Source of the DNA: CAZKCI01 sp964584165 | GTDB lineage: Bacteria; Auribacterota; Erginobacteria; Erginobacterales; CAZKCI01 | Assembly: GCA_964584165.1 (NCBI GenBank) | Contig: CAZOYW010000003.1 | Span: forward strand, 59,762 to 123,761 | Reading direction: 5' to 3' | DNA length: 64,000 bases | Shown: piece by piece, positions 32,705-39,642 of the stretch | Position numbering within the stretch: position 1 is the first letter of the stretch | Layout of the letters: each line of letters opens with the position of its first letter | Notes under the pieces: generated by a model | The model's input: only the letters and a program-made list of their open reading frames with translations | Told to the model about the DNA's origin: nothing | The model's database searches: none | Made by a program: the position numbers and the translations under genes

Positions 32705-33229
32705 TCAAAGGCCCAACCGGAGGGCCCAGAGGCCGATGATCGTCTTGGAATCGCGGATCTTCCCCGCCCGGATCATCCCCTCCACCTTCCGTCGCGGGAG
32801 GAGGATGGTTTCGATCGCCGCCTCGTCCCGGGCCGTCTCCGGCGCCCGGCGGAGGCCCCGGGCGAGATAGACGTGGATGATCTCCGTGGACATCCCCAGG
32901 GTGGGGTAGTAGCTGACCAGGCGCTTTAGGCTCCCCGCCCGGAAGCCCGTCTCCTCCATAAGCTCCCGCCGCATCGTCGCCGCCGGGCTCTCCCCCCGCT
33001 CCATCTTGCCGGCCGGGATCTCCAGGGTTTCCCGTTCCAGGGCCTTGCGGAACTGGCGGACCAGGAGGACCCGGTCGCCGGGGAAGAGGGCGACCGCGGC
33101 GACCGCGCCGGGGTGCTCGAGAACATAGCGCCGCTTCTCCCCCCCGCCGGGGATGCGGACCCGGTGCTCCCGGAGAGTGAAGAAGGGGCCCTGAAAGATT
33201 GAGCGTTCCCGGATCGTTTTCTCGTTCAT
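32705..33229 (-). CDS. NUDIX hydrolase, ADP-ribose pyrophosphatase type
   Basis: A 174-residue NUDIX enzyme. The box reads GKMERGESPAATMRRELMEE followed by TGF, which fits GX5EX7REUXEEXGU. GAVAAVALFPGDRVLLVRQF and a preceding EIPAG are typical of ADP-sugar pyrophosphatases. The ATG at 33229 was chosen because upstream in-frame sequence belongs to other frames of the PagL gene. Confidence 0.93.
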   Translation of the reverse strand: MNEKTIRERSIFQGPFFTLREHRVRIPGGGEKRRYVLEHPGAVAAVALFPGDRVLLVRQFRKALERETLEIPAGKMERGESPAATMRRELMEETGFRAGSLKRLVSYYPTLGMSTEIIHVYLARGLRRAPETARDEAAIETILLPRRKVEGMIRAGKIRDSKTIIGLWALRLGL

Positions 33230-33294
33230 TGCAGCGTATTCTATCAGAAAATCGTTTTCGCGGGATCGCCGCGCGGACCGGGAAGGTCCGCGGA

Positions 33295-33837
33295 TCAGAA
33301 GCGAAAACCCAGCGAGGCGAACAGGACGTCCAGGCCGCGGTTGGGCTGTTCGATCCCGGCGTTGGAGCGGTGCTCGTAGGCCCCCTGGAGGATGATCCGC
33401 TCGATCCGGAAACCGGCCGCCGCCCGGACGCAGAAGTTCATGGGCTCGGACATCCGCTCGTAGGTCGCGTCGGAGTATGACCCGCCCCCGGCGGCGAGGA
33501 GGAAGGCGCCGAACCTCCGGGTCAGATTCCCCTCGATCTTGAGGAGGAGGCAGAGCGAACCCTCGGAGGCGCTTTCCGGACGGTAGACCCGCCCGGCCGT
33601 GAGCTCCGCCCCCCAGACCAGGGGGCGCGGGTAGAAAAAGGAGAAGGGGATGTCCGGGGGCTCCTCCCAATCGGAGAGCCAGACCCGGTAGGAGAAGGTC
33701 CCGCCCCGGGTCTCGAGGTTGCGGAGCGTGTCCACGTAGGTCCCGAAGAGGACCTCGTTTTCCAGGGCGGGGAGGAGGGGGGGGACGGCGAGCAGCCCGA
33801 GGGCGGCGAGCAGGATGCTCCTGGCCAATCGTTTCAT
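33295..33837 (-). CDS. PagL-like lipid A 3-O-deacylase (acyloxyacyl hydrolase)
   Basis: A 180-residue outer-membrane barrel enzyme with a signal peptide (MKRLARSILLAALGLLAVPP). Alternating strands end in a terminal Phe (LGFRF). The stretch GAYEHRSNAGIEQPNRGLDV carries the PagL pair H156 and S158 (HxSN) with an N..G turn after it. PagL removes the 3-O acyl chain of lipid A. This supports an LPS-bearing outer membrane. An alternative start 15 bases upstream (33852) is possible. Confidence 0.82.
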   Translation of the reverse strand: MKRLARSILLAALGLLAVPPLLPALENEVLFGTYVDTLRNLETRGGTFSYRVWLSDWEEPPDIPFSFFYPRPLVWGAELTAGRVYRPESASEGSLCLLLKIEGNLTRRFGAFLLAAGGGSYSDATYERMSEPMNFCVRAAAGFRIERIILQGAYEHRSNAGIEQPNRGLDVLFASLGFRF

Positions 33838-33901
33838 GGTCGTCGGGGGCATTATTGCGCAGGATCCGTCCCCTTTGCACGGTGAATCCCGGCCCGTGTT
33901 C

Positions 33902-34022
33902 GTAGCCGCGGACCCTGGGGGGCCGCGGAACCGGCCCCGCGCGCGGACCTGTCCCGACGCATGCGTCGGGATGATTATTGTGGGATCTGCGTAAGGGTGA
34001 ATCAAAGGTCCGCGCCTACGAA
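33902..34022. repeat. GC-rich dispersed element (long copy)
   Basis: GTAGCCGCGGACCCTGGGGG at the left and AAAGGTCCGCGCCTACG at the right are the outer arms. A small CCCGACGCATGCGTCGGG palindrome lies inside. It is related to 17762-17842 and 52676-52803. Confidence 0.7.
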
Positions 34023-34133
34023 AGCGGGGCGTCCGCCCCCCCCTTGTCTTGCGGGGGGGGCCGGGTTATGATATGAAATCGGTTTGAAGGCGCGCATCCC
34101 CGGGCGGCGAGGAGGGGACGGGAGGGTCGCCGG

Positions 34134-34207
<74 letters not shown>

Positions 34208-34224
34208 CTTTATACTATGGTCAT

Positions 34225-34316
34225 TGGGCTAGGGTTGGGTTAGTGGTCTAGGGGATGGGTCAGGGAGAGGTGCGCCGGGCTGAACCTCTAACCTTACCCT
34301 GGCCCCGGCCCATCGG
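34225..34316. repeat. Foldback family copy 2 (short)
   Basis: GGGCTAGGGTTGGGTTAGTG and CTCTAACCTTACCCTGGCCC are opposed arms, ending CCCATCGGTT. It lies between tRNA-Arg and tRNA-His. Confidence 0.7.
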
Positions 34317-34321
34317 TTCAT

Positions 34322-34396
34322 GGTGAGCGTAGCTCAGCTGGTCAGAGCGCCTGGCTGTGGCCCAGGTGGTCGGGGGTTCGAGTCCCCTCGCTCACC
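34322..34396 (+). tRNA. tRNA-His (GTG)
   Basis: The acceptor GTGAGCG pairs with CGCTCAC, with the extra G(-1) at 34322 facing C at 34396, as needed for histidyl-tRNA synthetase. The anticodon stem CCTGG/CCAGG holds loop CTGTGGC, anticodon GTG. T-arm GGGGGTTCGAGTCCCCT. Confidence 0.96.
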
Positions 34397-34397
34397 C

Positions 34398-34426
34398 TTA
34401 AAATATTTGCTCCGCAAATATTTTAA
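34398..34426. terminator. AT-rich hairpin after tRNA-His
   Basis: TTAAAATATTTGC and GCAAATATTTTAA form a 13-base perfect stem with a TCC loop, two bases after tRNA-His. Followed by ATTTGATAT. Confidence 0.7.
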
Positions 34427-34527
34427 ATTTGATATAAGGATGGCTCCCGGTCCCGCCGCGGAGATGGGACGAGACCGGCGGTGTTCTTATTTGCGGCTTC
34501 GAAATATTCCGCGCAGCGAAATATTTT

Positions 34528-34601
34528 GCCTCCGTAGCTCAATTTGGTAGAGCAGCGGACTCTTAATCCGTTGGTTGAAGGTTCGAGTCCTTCCGGAGGT
34601 A
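34528..34601 (+). tRNA. tRNA-Lys (CTT)
   Basis: GCCTCCG and CGGAGGT form the acceptor with a G-U end pair. The anticodon stem GCGGA/TCCGT holds loop CTCTTAA, anticodon CTT. T-arm GAAGGTTCGAGTCCTTC. The gene is flanked by hairpins on both sides. Confidence 0.95.
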
Positions 34602-34630
34602 TTTTCCCGCGGCCAAGCCGCGGGAAAATA
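34600..34630. terminator. Hairpin overlapping the tRNA-Lys 3' end
   Basis: TATTTTCCCGCGG (34600-34612) pairs with CCGCGGGAAAATA (34618-34630). The first two bases are the last two of the tRNA. Confidence 0.7.
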
Positions 34631-34729
34631 AGTTGGACACCGATCGGGCGGTTTCCCAAGGGCAACGGTTAACCTCCCGATCGAGGGATTGTTCGGGGAC
34701 TTGGAGACAATAATCGCCCGGGAGAAATT

Positions 34730-34758
34730 CAAAATATTTCGCGGCGCGAAATATTTTG
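34730..34758. repeat. AT-rich hairpin in front of tRNA-Glu
   Basis: CAAAATATTTCGC, GGC loop, GCGAAATATTTTG. The last G is the first base of tRNA-Glu. A weaker version (CGAAATATTCCGC) precedes tRNA-Lys at about 34500-34527. Confidence 0.7.
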
Positions 34759-34830
34759 GCCCCTTCGTCTAGTGGCCAAGGATGCCAGATTCTCAGTCTG
34801 GAGACATGGGTTCGATTCCCATAGGGGCTA
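34758..34830 (+). tRNA. tRNA-Glu (CTC)
   Basis: Acceptor GGCCCCT pairs with AGGGGCT. The anticodon stem CCAGA/TCTGG holds loop TTCTCAG, anticodon CTC. T-arm ATGGGTTCGATTCCCAT. D-arm GTCTAGTGGCCAAGGAT is typical of Glu tRNAs. Confidence 0.95.
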
Positions 34831-34873
34831 TGTTTCTGGCCCGCCGATCTTCGATCGGCGGGCCAGAAACATA
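34829..34873. terminator. Palindrome overlapping the tRNA-Glu 3' end (21-base arms)
   Basis: Bases 34829-34849, TATGTTTCTGGCCCGCCGAT onwards, are mirrored exactly at 34853-34873 with a TTC loop. The arm begins with the last two bases of tRNA-Glu and ends four bases before the DUF4416 start codon. Confidence 0.8.
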
Positions 34874-34877
34874 AATC

Positions 34878-35417
34878 ATGGGAGCCATCGCCATCCCCCG
34901 GCCGGTCAAGCTGATCTGCGGGATCCTCGCCGCGTCGCCCTCCTGGCTCGACCGGGGCCGCGAGACTCTCGCCGCCAGATTCGGGGAGATCGACGCCGCC
35001 AGCCTCCCCGTTCCCTTCTCCTTCACGGTCTATTACCGCGACGAGATGGGGGAGAACATTCTCCGTCAGTTTGTCTCTTTCCGCTTATTGATCCCCGCGG
35101 AAAACCTGGCCAATATCAAGCTGGCCACGAATGCGATGGAGACTCCCCTCAGCGAAGGCGGAAAGAGACGGGTCAACCTCGACCCCGGGTATCTCGACCT
35201 CTCCAAGCTCGTCCTCGCCACCACCAAGGACGCCACCTACCGGGTCTACCTGGGGGAGGGGATCCACGCCCAGCCCACCCTCTTCTTCCGGGATGGTTCC
35301 TTCCGCCCCTGGGAGTGGACCTATCCGGACTACCGGGCGTGCTCGGCGATCGAGTTCTTCAACCGGGTGAGGGGAGAATATAAAAAAGGTTACGTAATGT
35401 TACGCAAGGTTACGTAG
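34878..35417 (+). CDS. DUF4416 family protein
   Basis: A 179-residue cytosolic protein. VKLICGILAASPSWLDRGRE, FSFTVYYRDEMGENILRQFV, DPGYLDLSKLVLATTKDATY and WTYPDYRACSAIEFFNRVR are the conserved blocks of DUF4416, a family of unknown role. The last 11 residues (KKGYVMLRKVT) are translated from a 10-base repeat array (35385-35429), so the natural C-terminus was probably shorter. It converges with the first BMC-P gene. Confidence 0.88.
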   Translation: MGAIAIPRPVKLICGILAASPSWLDRGRETLAARFGEIDAASLPVPFSFTVYYRDEMGENILRQFVSFRLLIPAENLANIKLATNAMETPLSEGGKRRVNLDPGYLDLSKLVLATTKDATYRVYLGEGIHAQPTLFFRDGSFRPWEWTYPDYRACSAIEFFNRVRGEYKKGYVMLRKVT

Positions 35418-35429
35418 GGTTACGTAAGG
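35385..35429. repeat. 10-base tandem array (GGTTACGTAA)
   Basis: GGTTACGTAA, TGTTACGCAA, GGTTACGTAG, GGTTACGTAA overlap the 3' end of the DUF4416 frame. It is the reverse complement of the array upstream of tsaC (17880). Confidence 0.85.
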
Positions 35430-35438
35430 TTACGGGAC

Positions 35439-35717
35439 TCACTCTCCATCCACATCGATGGCATCGATGATCCCGACGCAGACCGCCCGGACCACGCCGT
35501 TAGGCCCGGTCTTCAGGATCTGGCGGGCCGAGTTGCCCTCGTCGACGAGGAGGACGCGGTCGCCCGGGCCGGCCATCACCCGGTCGAAGGCGACGACGTA
35601 GTCGGAGGCGGCCGAGAGGTCGGGGTTGAGGAGCTTGACCAGGAGCATCTTCTCCCCCCGGTAGTGGTCGAGCTTGAGCGTCGAGACGACGGTTCCGATG
35701 ACCTGGCCGATCTTCAT
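35439..35717 (-). CDS. BMC-P vertex protein (EutN/CcmL family) 1
   Basis: A 92-residue microcompartment vertex protein. MKIGQVIGTVVSTLKLDHYR opens the OB-like fold. LLVKLLNP, VVAFDRVMAGPGDRVLLVDE, GNSARQI and the end VVRAVCVGIIDAID match the EutN/CcmL pentamers that cap the corners of the protein shell. It is the most downstream of three tandem BMC-P genes transcribed leftwards. Confidence 0.95.
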   Translation of the reverse strand: MKIGQVIGTVVSTLKLDHYRGEKMLLVKLLNPDLSAASDYVVAFDRVMAGPGDRVLLVDEGNSARQILKTGPNGVVRAVCVGIIDAIDVDGE

Positions 35718-35722
35718 GGCAA

Positions 35723-35745
35723 CGGTATCAGGTGTCAGGTGTCGG
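35723..35745. repeat. Short 7-base array (GGTGTCA)
   Basis: ATCAGGTGTCAGGTGTCGGGTG lies just upstream of the BMC-P 1 start codon. Confidence 0.55.
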
Positions 35746-35777
35746 GTGAAAAGAACCGCCTGGATTGCCTGCGCTTC

Positions 35778-36134
35778 TCACCGTTCGATTTGCCGCTTTC
35801 CGGTTTCCGCCTTCGAGTGGGCGCCCGCTTTCTTCTTGCTTCTAACCTCTGCCTTCTGACTTCTGACTTCCGTGGTCTCCACGGCGTCAACGATCGAGGT
35901 GATCAGGGCGTCGGCGGGGTTGAAGGGGACGGGAAGGGGGAGGGTGGCCTCGCGCCCGCCGATGTAGGTGACGATCTGGCCTTCCCCCGCCTGCTGGGAA
36001 TCGCAGGCGACGATCGGAGAGCCCTTCGGAGCGAGGTTCTCGTCCAGGGGCTGGACGATCAGGAACTTCACCCCCGCGAAGGCCTCGATCTTCCGGGTGC
36101 TGACGAGCGTTCCGATGACTCTGCCGAGGAGCAT
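35778..36134 (-). CDS. BMC-P vertex protein (EutN/CcmL family) 2, with repeat-encoded tail
   Basis: A 118-residue EutN/CcmL-like protein. MLLGRVIGTLVSTRKIEAFA, LIVQPLDENLAPKGSPIVAC, GEGQIVTYIGGREAT and ALITSIVDAVE are the core, which ends at about residue 87. The remaining 31 residues (TTEVRSQKAEVRSKKKAGA and on) are basic and come from a 7-base array (GAAGTCA-type) at 35828-35871 and its continuation. The tail may be an accident of repeat invasion or a flexible extension. Confidence 0.92.
   Translation of the reverse strand: MLLGRVIGTLVSTRKIEAFAGVKFLIVQPLDENLAPKGSPIVACDSQQAGEGQIVTYIGGREATLPLPVPFNPADALITSIVDAVETTEVRSQKAEVRSKKKAGAHSKAETGKRQIER
35828..35871. repeat. 7-base array inside the BMC-P 2 coding region
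   Basis: CTTCTAACCTCTGCCTTCTG, ACTTCTGACTTCC: heptamers of the CTTCTGA kind, lying in the 3' part of the gene. Confidence 0.65.
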
Positions 36135-36139
36135 GGGCT

Positions 36140-36211
36140 GGATCTCAAATCTGAGATTTCAGATCTCAGAAAACTGATCGCTGATCATTGATCCTTGATC
36201 GTTGATCAACG
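36140..36211. repeat. 7-base arrays (GATCTCA and TGATCNT types)
   Basis: GATCTCAAATCTGAGATTTC folds on itself, then TGATCGC, TGATCAT, TGATCCT, TGATCGT, TGATCAA repeat with period 7. It fills the gap between BMC-P 2 and BMC-P 3. Confidence 0.75.
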
Positions 36212-36212
36212 G

Positions 36213-36509
36213 TTACTCTTTGGATTTATCGTAGCAGACCTTCCCCCCGATCTCCCAGGAATCGACCACGGCCAGGATGACGGCGTCGTTGGGGCGGTCG
36301 CGGGTGATCTCGGTCTGGCGGGCCGAGGAGCCGGTGGAGTAGAGGACGACTTCTCCCCGGCTGACGCCCAGGGGGTCGGCGGCGACCACATAGCCCCCGC
36401 TCGGCTTCCCGGCGCAATCCAGGTCCCGGAGGAGGAGGAAGGGGATCCCCTCCATCTTCTCGTCCTTGCGCGTGGCGACGACCGTTCCGGCGACCGAGGC
36501 GATGTTCAT
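36213..36509 (-). CDS. BMC-P vertex protein (EutN/CcmL family) 3
   Basis: A 98-residue EutN/CcmL-like protein: MNIASVAGTVVATRKDEKME, PFLLLRDLDCAGKPSGGYVV, AADPLGVSRGEVVLYSTGSS and VILAVVDSWEIGGK. The ATG at 36509 was chosen over a longer frame to 36668, because the longer frame is translated repeat DNA and the ATG is preceded by a ribosome-site hairpin (36511-36535). Shells often carry several BMC-P paralogues with different partners. Confidence 0.93.
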   Translation of the reverse strand: MNIASVAGTVVATRKDEKMEGIPFLLLRDLDCAGKPSGGYVVAADPLGVSRGEVVLYSTGSSARQTEITRDRPNDAVILAVVDSWEIGGKVCYDKSKE

Positions 36510-36510
36510 C

Positions 36511-36535
36511 TTAAATTTTCCTGCGGAAAATTTAA
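36511..36535 (-). promoter_or_regulatory. Ribosome-site hairpin in front of BMC-P 3
   Basis: On the minus strand the order is TTAAATTTTCC, GCA loop, GGAAAATTTAA, then GATG with the start codon. The AGGAAA Shine-Dalgarno lies at the loop/right-arm border, the same design as before glyA and deoC. Confidence 0.75.
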
Positions 36536-36611
36536 TGGCACGCTGCCGTTGCTTCTTCCTTGTCGGCATCTTCCCCGAAGAGATGGTCAGAGTCAAGACC
36601 TTCCGGCACCG

Positions 36612-36661
36612 GTATAAACCGTTGAACCGTGAACCGCAGAACCCTGAACCCTGAACCCTAA
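36612..36661. repeat. 7-base array (GAACCCT)
   Basis: TTGAACCGTGAACCGCAGAA, CCCTGAACCCTGAACCCTAA: period 7, overlapping the stop codon of the sulfatase-like gene. Confidence 0.75.
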
Positions 36662-37980
36662 TCCCCACCGAGCTTCCGGATCGCCGATGTCCGCCAGGGG
36701 GCGAGGCGGATGCCCGCCGGCCGGATCTTCTCCCCCGCCCGGAGGCAGGCCTCTTCCCAGGCGGCGCGCGCGGCGGCCAGCGCCCGGGTTTCGCCCGGTT
36801 CGGACGCGGCGATGTCGTCGGTCTCGCCCCCGGCGCGATCGACGCGGTAGAGCTTCTCGCCCCGCCCGGCCGCGTCGGCGGTGTAGCGGTAATCCCCTCG
36901 GTAGACCGCGATCTTTCTCTCCCTCCCCAGGTATTCGCCGAAGGCCGGCTTCTCCGTCCAGTCCCCCGGTCGTCCTTCCAGGAGAGGGCGGAGCGTCCTC
37001 CCCTGCCGGCCGGCGGGAAAGGGGAGATCGAGGAGGTCGAGGAGGGTCGGCAGGAGGTCGATCAGCTCCACCCGCTCGGGGATGTATCCGGCCGGCGGCG
37101 CGTCCCCGGGGAGGCGGACGATCAGGGGTACGCGCAGCACCTCTGGGCGGAGCGAGCCCTGGTGGCCGATCCGGCCTCGCTCCCCCAGCTCCTCGCCGCG
37201 GGTGGAGAGGACAACGACGATGGTGGAGCGGCGGAGGCCGAGCTCGTCGAGCAGGTCGAAAAGGGACTGGAGGGAGCGGTCCACGGACCGGATCTCGGCG
37301 TCGTATTGCTCGTGGACGTAGGCGATCTCGCCGGGCGCGAGGCCCGGAAGGTCGAGCCCGCCCTCCGCGTTCCGGGAGCGGAGATCGAGCTTCCCCCGGT
37401 AGTCGGCGGCGGCTCCGGCGGGCGGGGCGTAGGGCAAATGGCAGTCGTAGACGTGGAGGAAGAGGAAGAAGGGCCGGTCGCAGTTCCGCCGGAGCCAGCC
37501 CAGGGCGGGAGGGAGGACGCGCCGGATTCCGGCCCTGTTCTTGTCGAGGTAGGTGTCGAAGCCGCGCCCGAGACCGGAAGGCGGGGCCAGGAGGGGCGAA
37601 TCGACGAACGCCGCCGTCCGCCGCCCGGAACGCCGCAGGATCTCGGAGAGCGTCGCGATTTCGGGATGAAGGGAGAGGGTGGGCCAGGCGACCTGGTGGA
37701 CGGAGGGATAGAGCGAGGTGAAGAGGGAAAGGTGGGCGGGCAGAGACTGCGGGGACTGGCTGATCGCCGCGTCGAAGACCCGGGCGGAGCGGGCGAAGGC
37801 GTCGAGGTTGGGGCTCGCGCCGGTCCGGCCGCCGTAGGCGCCGAGCCGGTCGGCGCGGAGGGTGTCGACGGAGATGATGATCAGGTTGAACTTCGGGGGG
37901 CGGGAGGAGAGGAAGAGATACGCCGCCCCCGCGATCGCCGCGGAGAGGGCGAGGAAGATGGTGGCGGGCTTGTTAAGCAC
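36658..37980 (-). CDS. Sulfatase-like (alkaline phosphatase superfamily) membrane-anchored hydrolase
   Basis: A 440-residue protein with an N-terminal anchor (ATIFLALSAAIAGAAYLFL). The fold begins FNLIIISVDTLRADRLGAYG and later shows FFLFLHVYDCHLPYAPP, STIVVVLSTRGEELGERGRI and RVPLIVRLPGD. The sulfatase Cys/Ser-x-Pro-x-Arg site is replaced by SPQSLPAHLSLF, where a Ser would be the nucleophile, so phospho- or sulfohydrolase use is open; and STRGEE replaces the usual DHGE metal site. The GTG at 37980 was chosen since earlier in-frame codons belong to the foldback element at 37988. It precedes the BMC-P genes. Confidence 0.82.
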   Translation of the reverse strand: MLNKPATIFLALSAAIAGAAYLFLSSRPPKFNLIIISVDTLRADRLGAYGGRTGASPNLDAFARSARVFDAAISQSPQSLPAHLSLFTSLYPSVHQVAWPTLSLHPEIATLSEILRRSGRRTAAFVDSPLLAPPSGLGRGFDTYLDKNRAGIRRVLPPALGWLRRNCDRPFFLFLHVYDCHLPYAPPAGAAADYRGKLDLRSRNAEGGLDLPGLAPGEIAYVHEQYDAEIRSVDRSLQSLFDLLDELGLRRSTIVVVLSTRGEELGERGRIGHQGSLRPEVLRVPLIVRLPGDAPPAGYIPERVELIDLLPTLLDLLDLPFPAGRQGRTLRPLLEGRPGDWTEKPAFGEYLGRERKIAVYRGDYRYTADAAGRGEKLYRVDRAGGETDDIAASEPGETRALAAARAAWEEACLRAGEKIRPAGIRLAPWRTSAIRKLGGD

Positions 37981-37987
37981 AGCAACT

Positions 37988-38115
37988 AATGGTCGATGGG
38001 TCAAGGTCAGGAAGTGGGTCTGGTAAACCGGTAAGGTCATTGGTGCGGCCTGGCGGCCGGTTGCACCTAACCCTGGCCCATTTTCCAGACTCGCCTCTTG
38101 TCCTCAACCTATCGA
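37988..38115. repeat. Foldback family copy 3
   Basis: GTCAGGAAGTGGGTCTGGTA on the left and TTTTCCAGACTCGCCTCTTG, TCCTCAACCTATCGAC on the right. It lies between the GlcD-type and sulfatase-like genes. Confidence 0.85.
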
Positions 38116-38123
38116 CTCTTTTA

Positions 38124-39518
38124 TTAGAAGATTTTACCGGGGTTCAGGACGCCGTTCGGATCCAGAGCCCGTTTCAAGCGGCGCATCGTCCGCACGGCGG
38201 CCGGACTTAAGGCCAGGCGGAGGTAGCGCTTTTTCGTGATCCCGATCCCGTGCTCGCCGGAGATGGTCCCGCCGAGCCCGACCGCGAGCGAGAAGACGCG
38301 GTGGGTCGCCCGGCCCAGCGCGCGCTGCCACTCCCGCTCCGCCCGGCCGCATCTGAGAAAGTTGACGTGGACGTTGCCGTCCCCGGCATGGCCGAAGCAG
38401 GCGATTTCGAGCGCCTCCTCCCTCCCGATCCTCCCAACCCCGCGGATCAGGGCGGCGACGGCGGCTCGGGGAACGACCACGTCCTGGCCGACGATGATCG
38501 GGGAATAGGTCTTCAGGGATTGGCGCATCCGCCGGCGGGCGGCCCAGAGGGCGGCCCGGTCGGGGCCTCTCCGGGCGGACTCGACCGAAAGCGCCCCGGC
38601 CCGCCGGCAGGCCGAGAGCACCTCGGCCTCCTGGCGGGCGACCGCGCGCTCGTCGTCGCCGTCCACCTCGATCAGGAGCTGGGCGTCCGCGGCGGGGGAG
38701 AAGGCGTTCTCCCGGAGCACCTCCCGGGCGATCCGCAGGCAGGCGGAGTCGAGGAACTCGATCGCGGCCGGCCGGGCGCGGCCGGTCAGGAGGCCCGTGA
38801 CCGCGGAGACCGCGGGCTCGGAGGCGGCAAAGGCGGCGAGGAGGAGGCGGCGGAGGCGGGGGAGGGGGAGGAGGCTCAAGGTGGCGGAGGTGATCACCCC
38901 CAGCGTTCCCTCCGAGCCGAGGAGGAGGTGGAGGAGGTTGTAGCCCGTGACGTTCTTTTTGAGCTTGCCCCCGTAGTCGACGATCTCGCCCGAGGGGAGG
39001 ACGGCGGTGATCCCCCGGCAGTAGTCCCGGGTCACGCCGTACTTCACCGCCCGCGGGCCCCCCGCGTCCTCGGCCAGGTTGCCCCCCAGCGAGCAGTCGT
39101 CGGAGGAGGCGGGGTCGGGGGGGTAGAAGAGGCCACGCGACTCGACCGCCCGGTGCAGGTCGGCGGTGATCACGCCCGGCTCGACCGAGGCCATCAGGTT
39201 CTTCCGGTCGATCTCCCGGATCCGCCGCATCCTCTCCAGGCTTAAGACCAGACCGCCCCGGACGGCCAGCGCCCCCCCGGTGACGCCCGTCCCCGCCCCC
39301 CGGGGCACGACCGGGAAGCGGTAGCGGTTGGCGAGGCGGAGGACGGCGGAGACCTCGGCGGCGGAGCGGACCAGGGCCGCCGCCTCGGGGCGGGCGAAAA
39401 GGGTCGGGTTCTCGTCCCGGGCGTAGGGGAGGAGCTGCACCGGGTCCAGGAGGAGCCGGCGGGGTCCCACGATGTCCTTAAGCGCGCGGAGCGCGTCCTG
39501 GTTCAGGCGCTTTTTCAT
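38124..39518 (-). CDS. GlcD/D-lactate dehydrogenase-type FAD-linked oxidase
   Basis: A 464-residue flavoprotein that oxidises a 2-hydroxy acid such as glycolate or D-lactate. FAD-binding marks are FPVVPRGAGTGVTGGALAV, SSDDCSLGGNLAEDAGGPRA and LLGSEGTLGVITSATLSLL. The C-terminal part has CFGHAGDGNVHVNFL and GTISGEHGIGITKKRYL. The ATG at 39518 has GGGAAGG upstream; a GTG at 39533 is an alternative. It is the first gene of the leftward set that includes the BMC-P genes, but whether it works with the microcompartment is inference. Confidence 0.93.
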   Translation of the reverse strand: MKKRLNQDALRALKDIVGPRRLLLDPVQLLPYARDENPTLFARPEAAALVRSAAEVSAVLRLANRYRFPVVPRGAGTGVTGGALAVRGGLVLSLERMRRIREIDRKNLMASVEPGVITADLHRAVESRGLFYPPDPASSDDCSLGGNLAEDAGGPRAVKYGVTRDYCRGITAVLPSGEIVDYGGKLKKNVTGYNLLHLLLGSEGTLGVITSATLSLLPLPRLRRLLLAAFAASEPAVSAVTGLLTGRARPAAIEFLDSACLRIAREVLRENAFSPAADAQLLIEVDGDDERAVARQEAEVLSACRRAGALSVESARRGPDRAALWAARRRMRQSLKTYSPIIVGQDVVVPRAAVAALIRGVGRIGREEALEIACFGHAGDGNVHVNFLRCGRAEREWQRALGRATHRVFSLAVGLGGTISGEHGIGITKKRYLRLALSPAAVRTMRRLKRALDPNGVLNPGKIF

Positions 39519-39642
39519 GGCTGGCCTTCCCACTATCTCAAATTATCTCCGAAAGCCAACGGTTTTGGGGGAAATTTGGGATTGACGCTCCGCCCGCCCC
39601 GGCCGATAATGGGAGAGAAAGATCCGCAGCAAGGATAAGGCC
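39519..39642. promoter_or_regulatory. Divergent promoter region between the oxidase and the RpiB-like gene
   Basis: 124 bases separate two divergent start codons. AT-rich sequence (AAATTATCTCCGAAAG, AATTTGGGATTGACG) is richer in A+T than its surroundings; TTGACG and GATAATGG about 14 bases downstream resemble -35/-10 boxes reading towards the RpiB-like gene. Confidence 0.45.

Noticed and set aside
36510..36668. A longer start for BMC-P 3
   Set aside because: The extra residues come from the hairpin and 7-base repeats; EutN proteins start close to the MNIASVAG strand.
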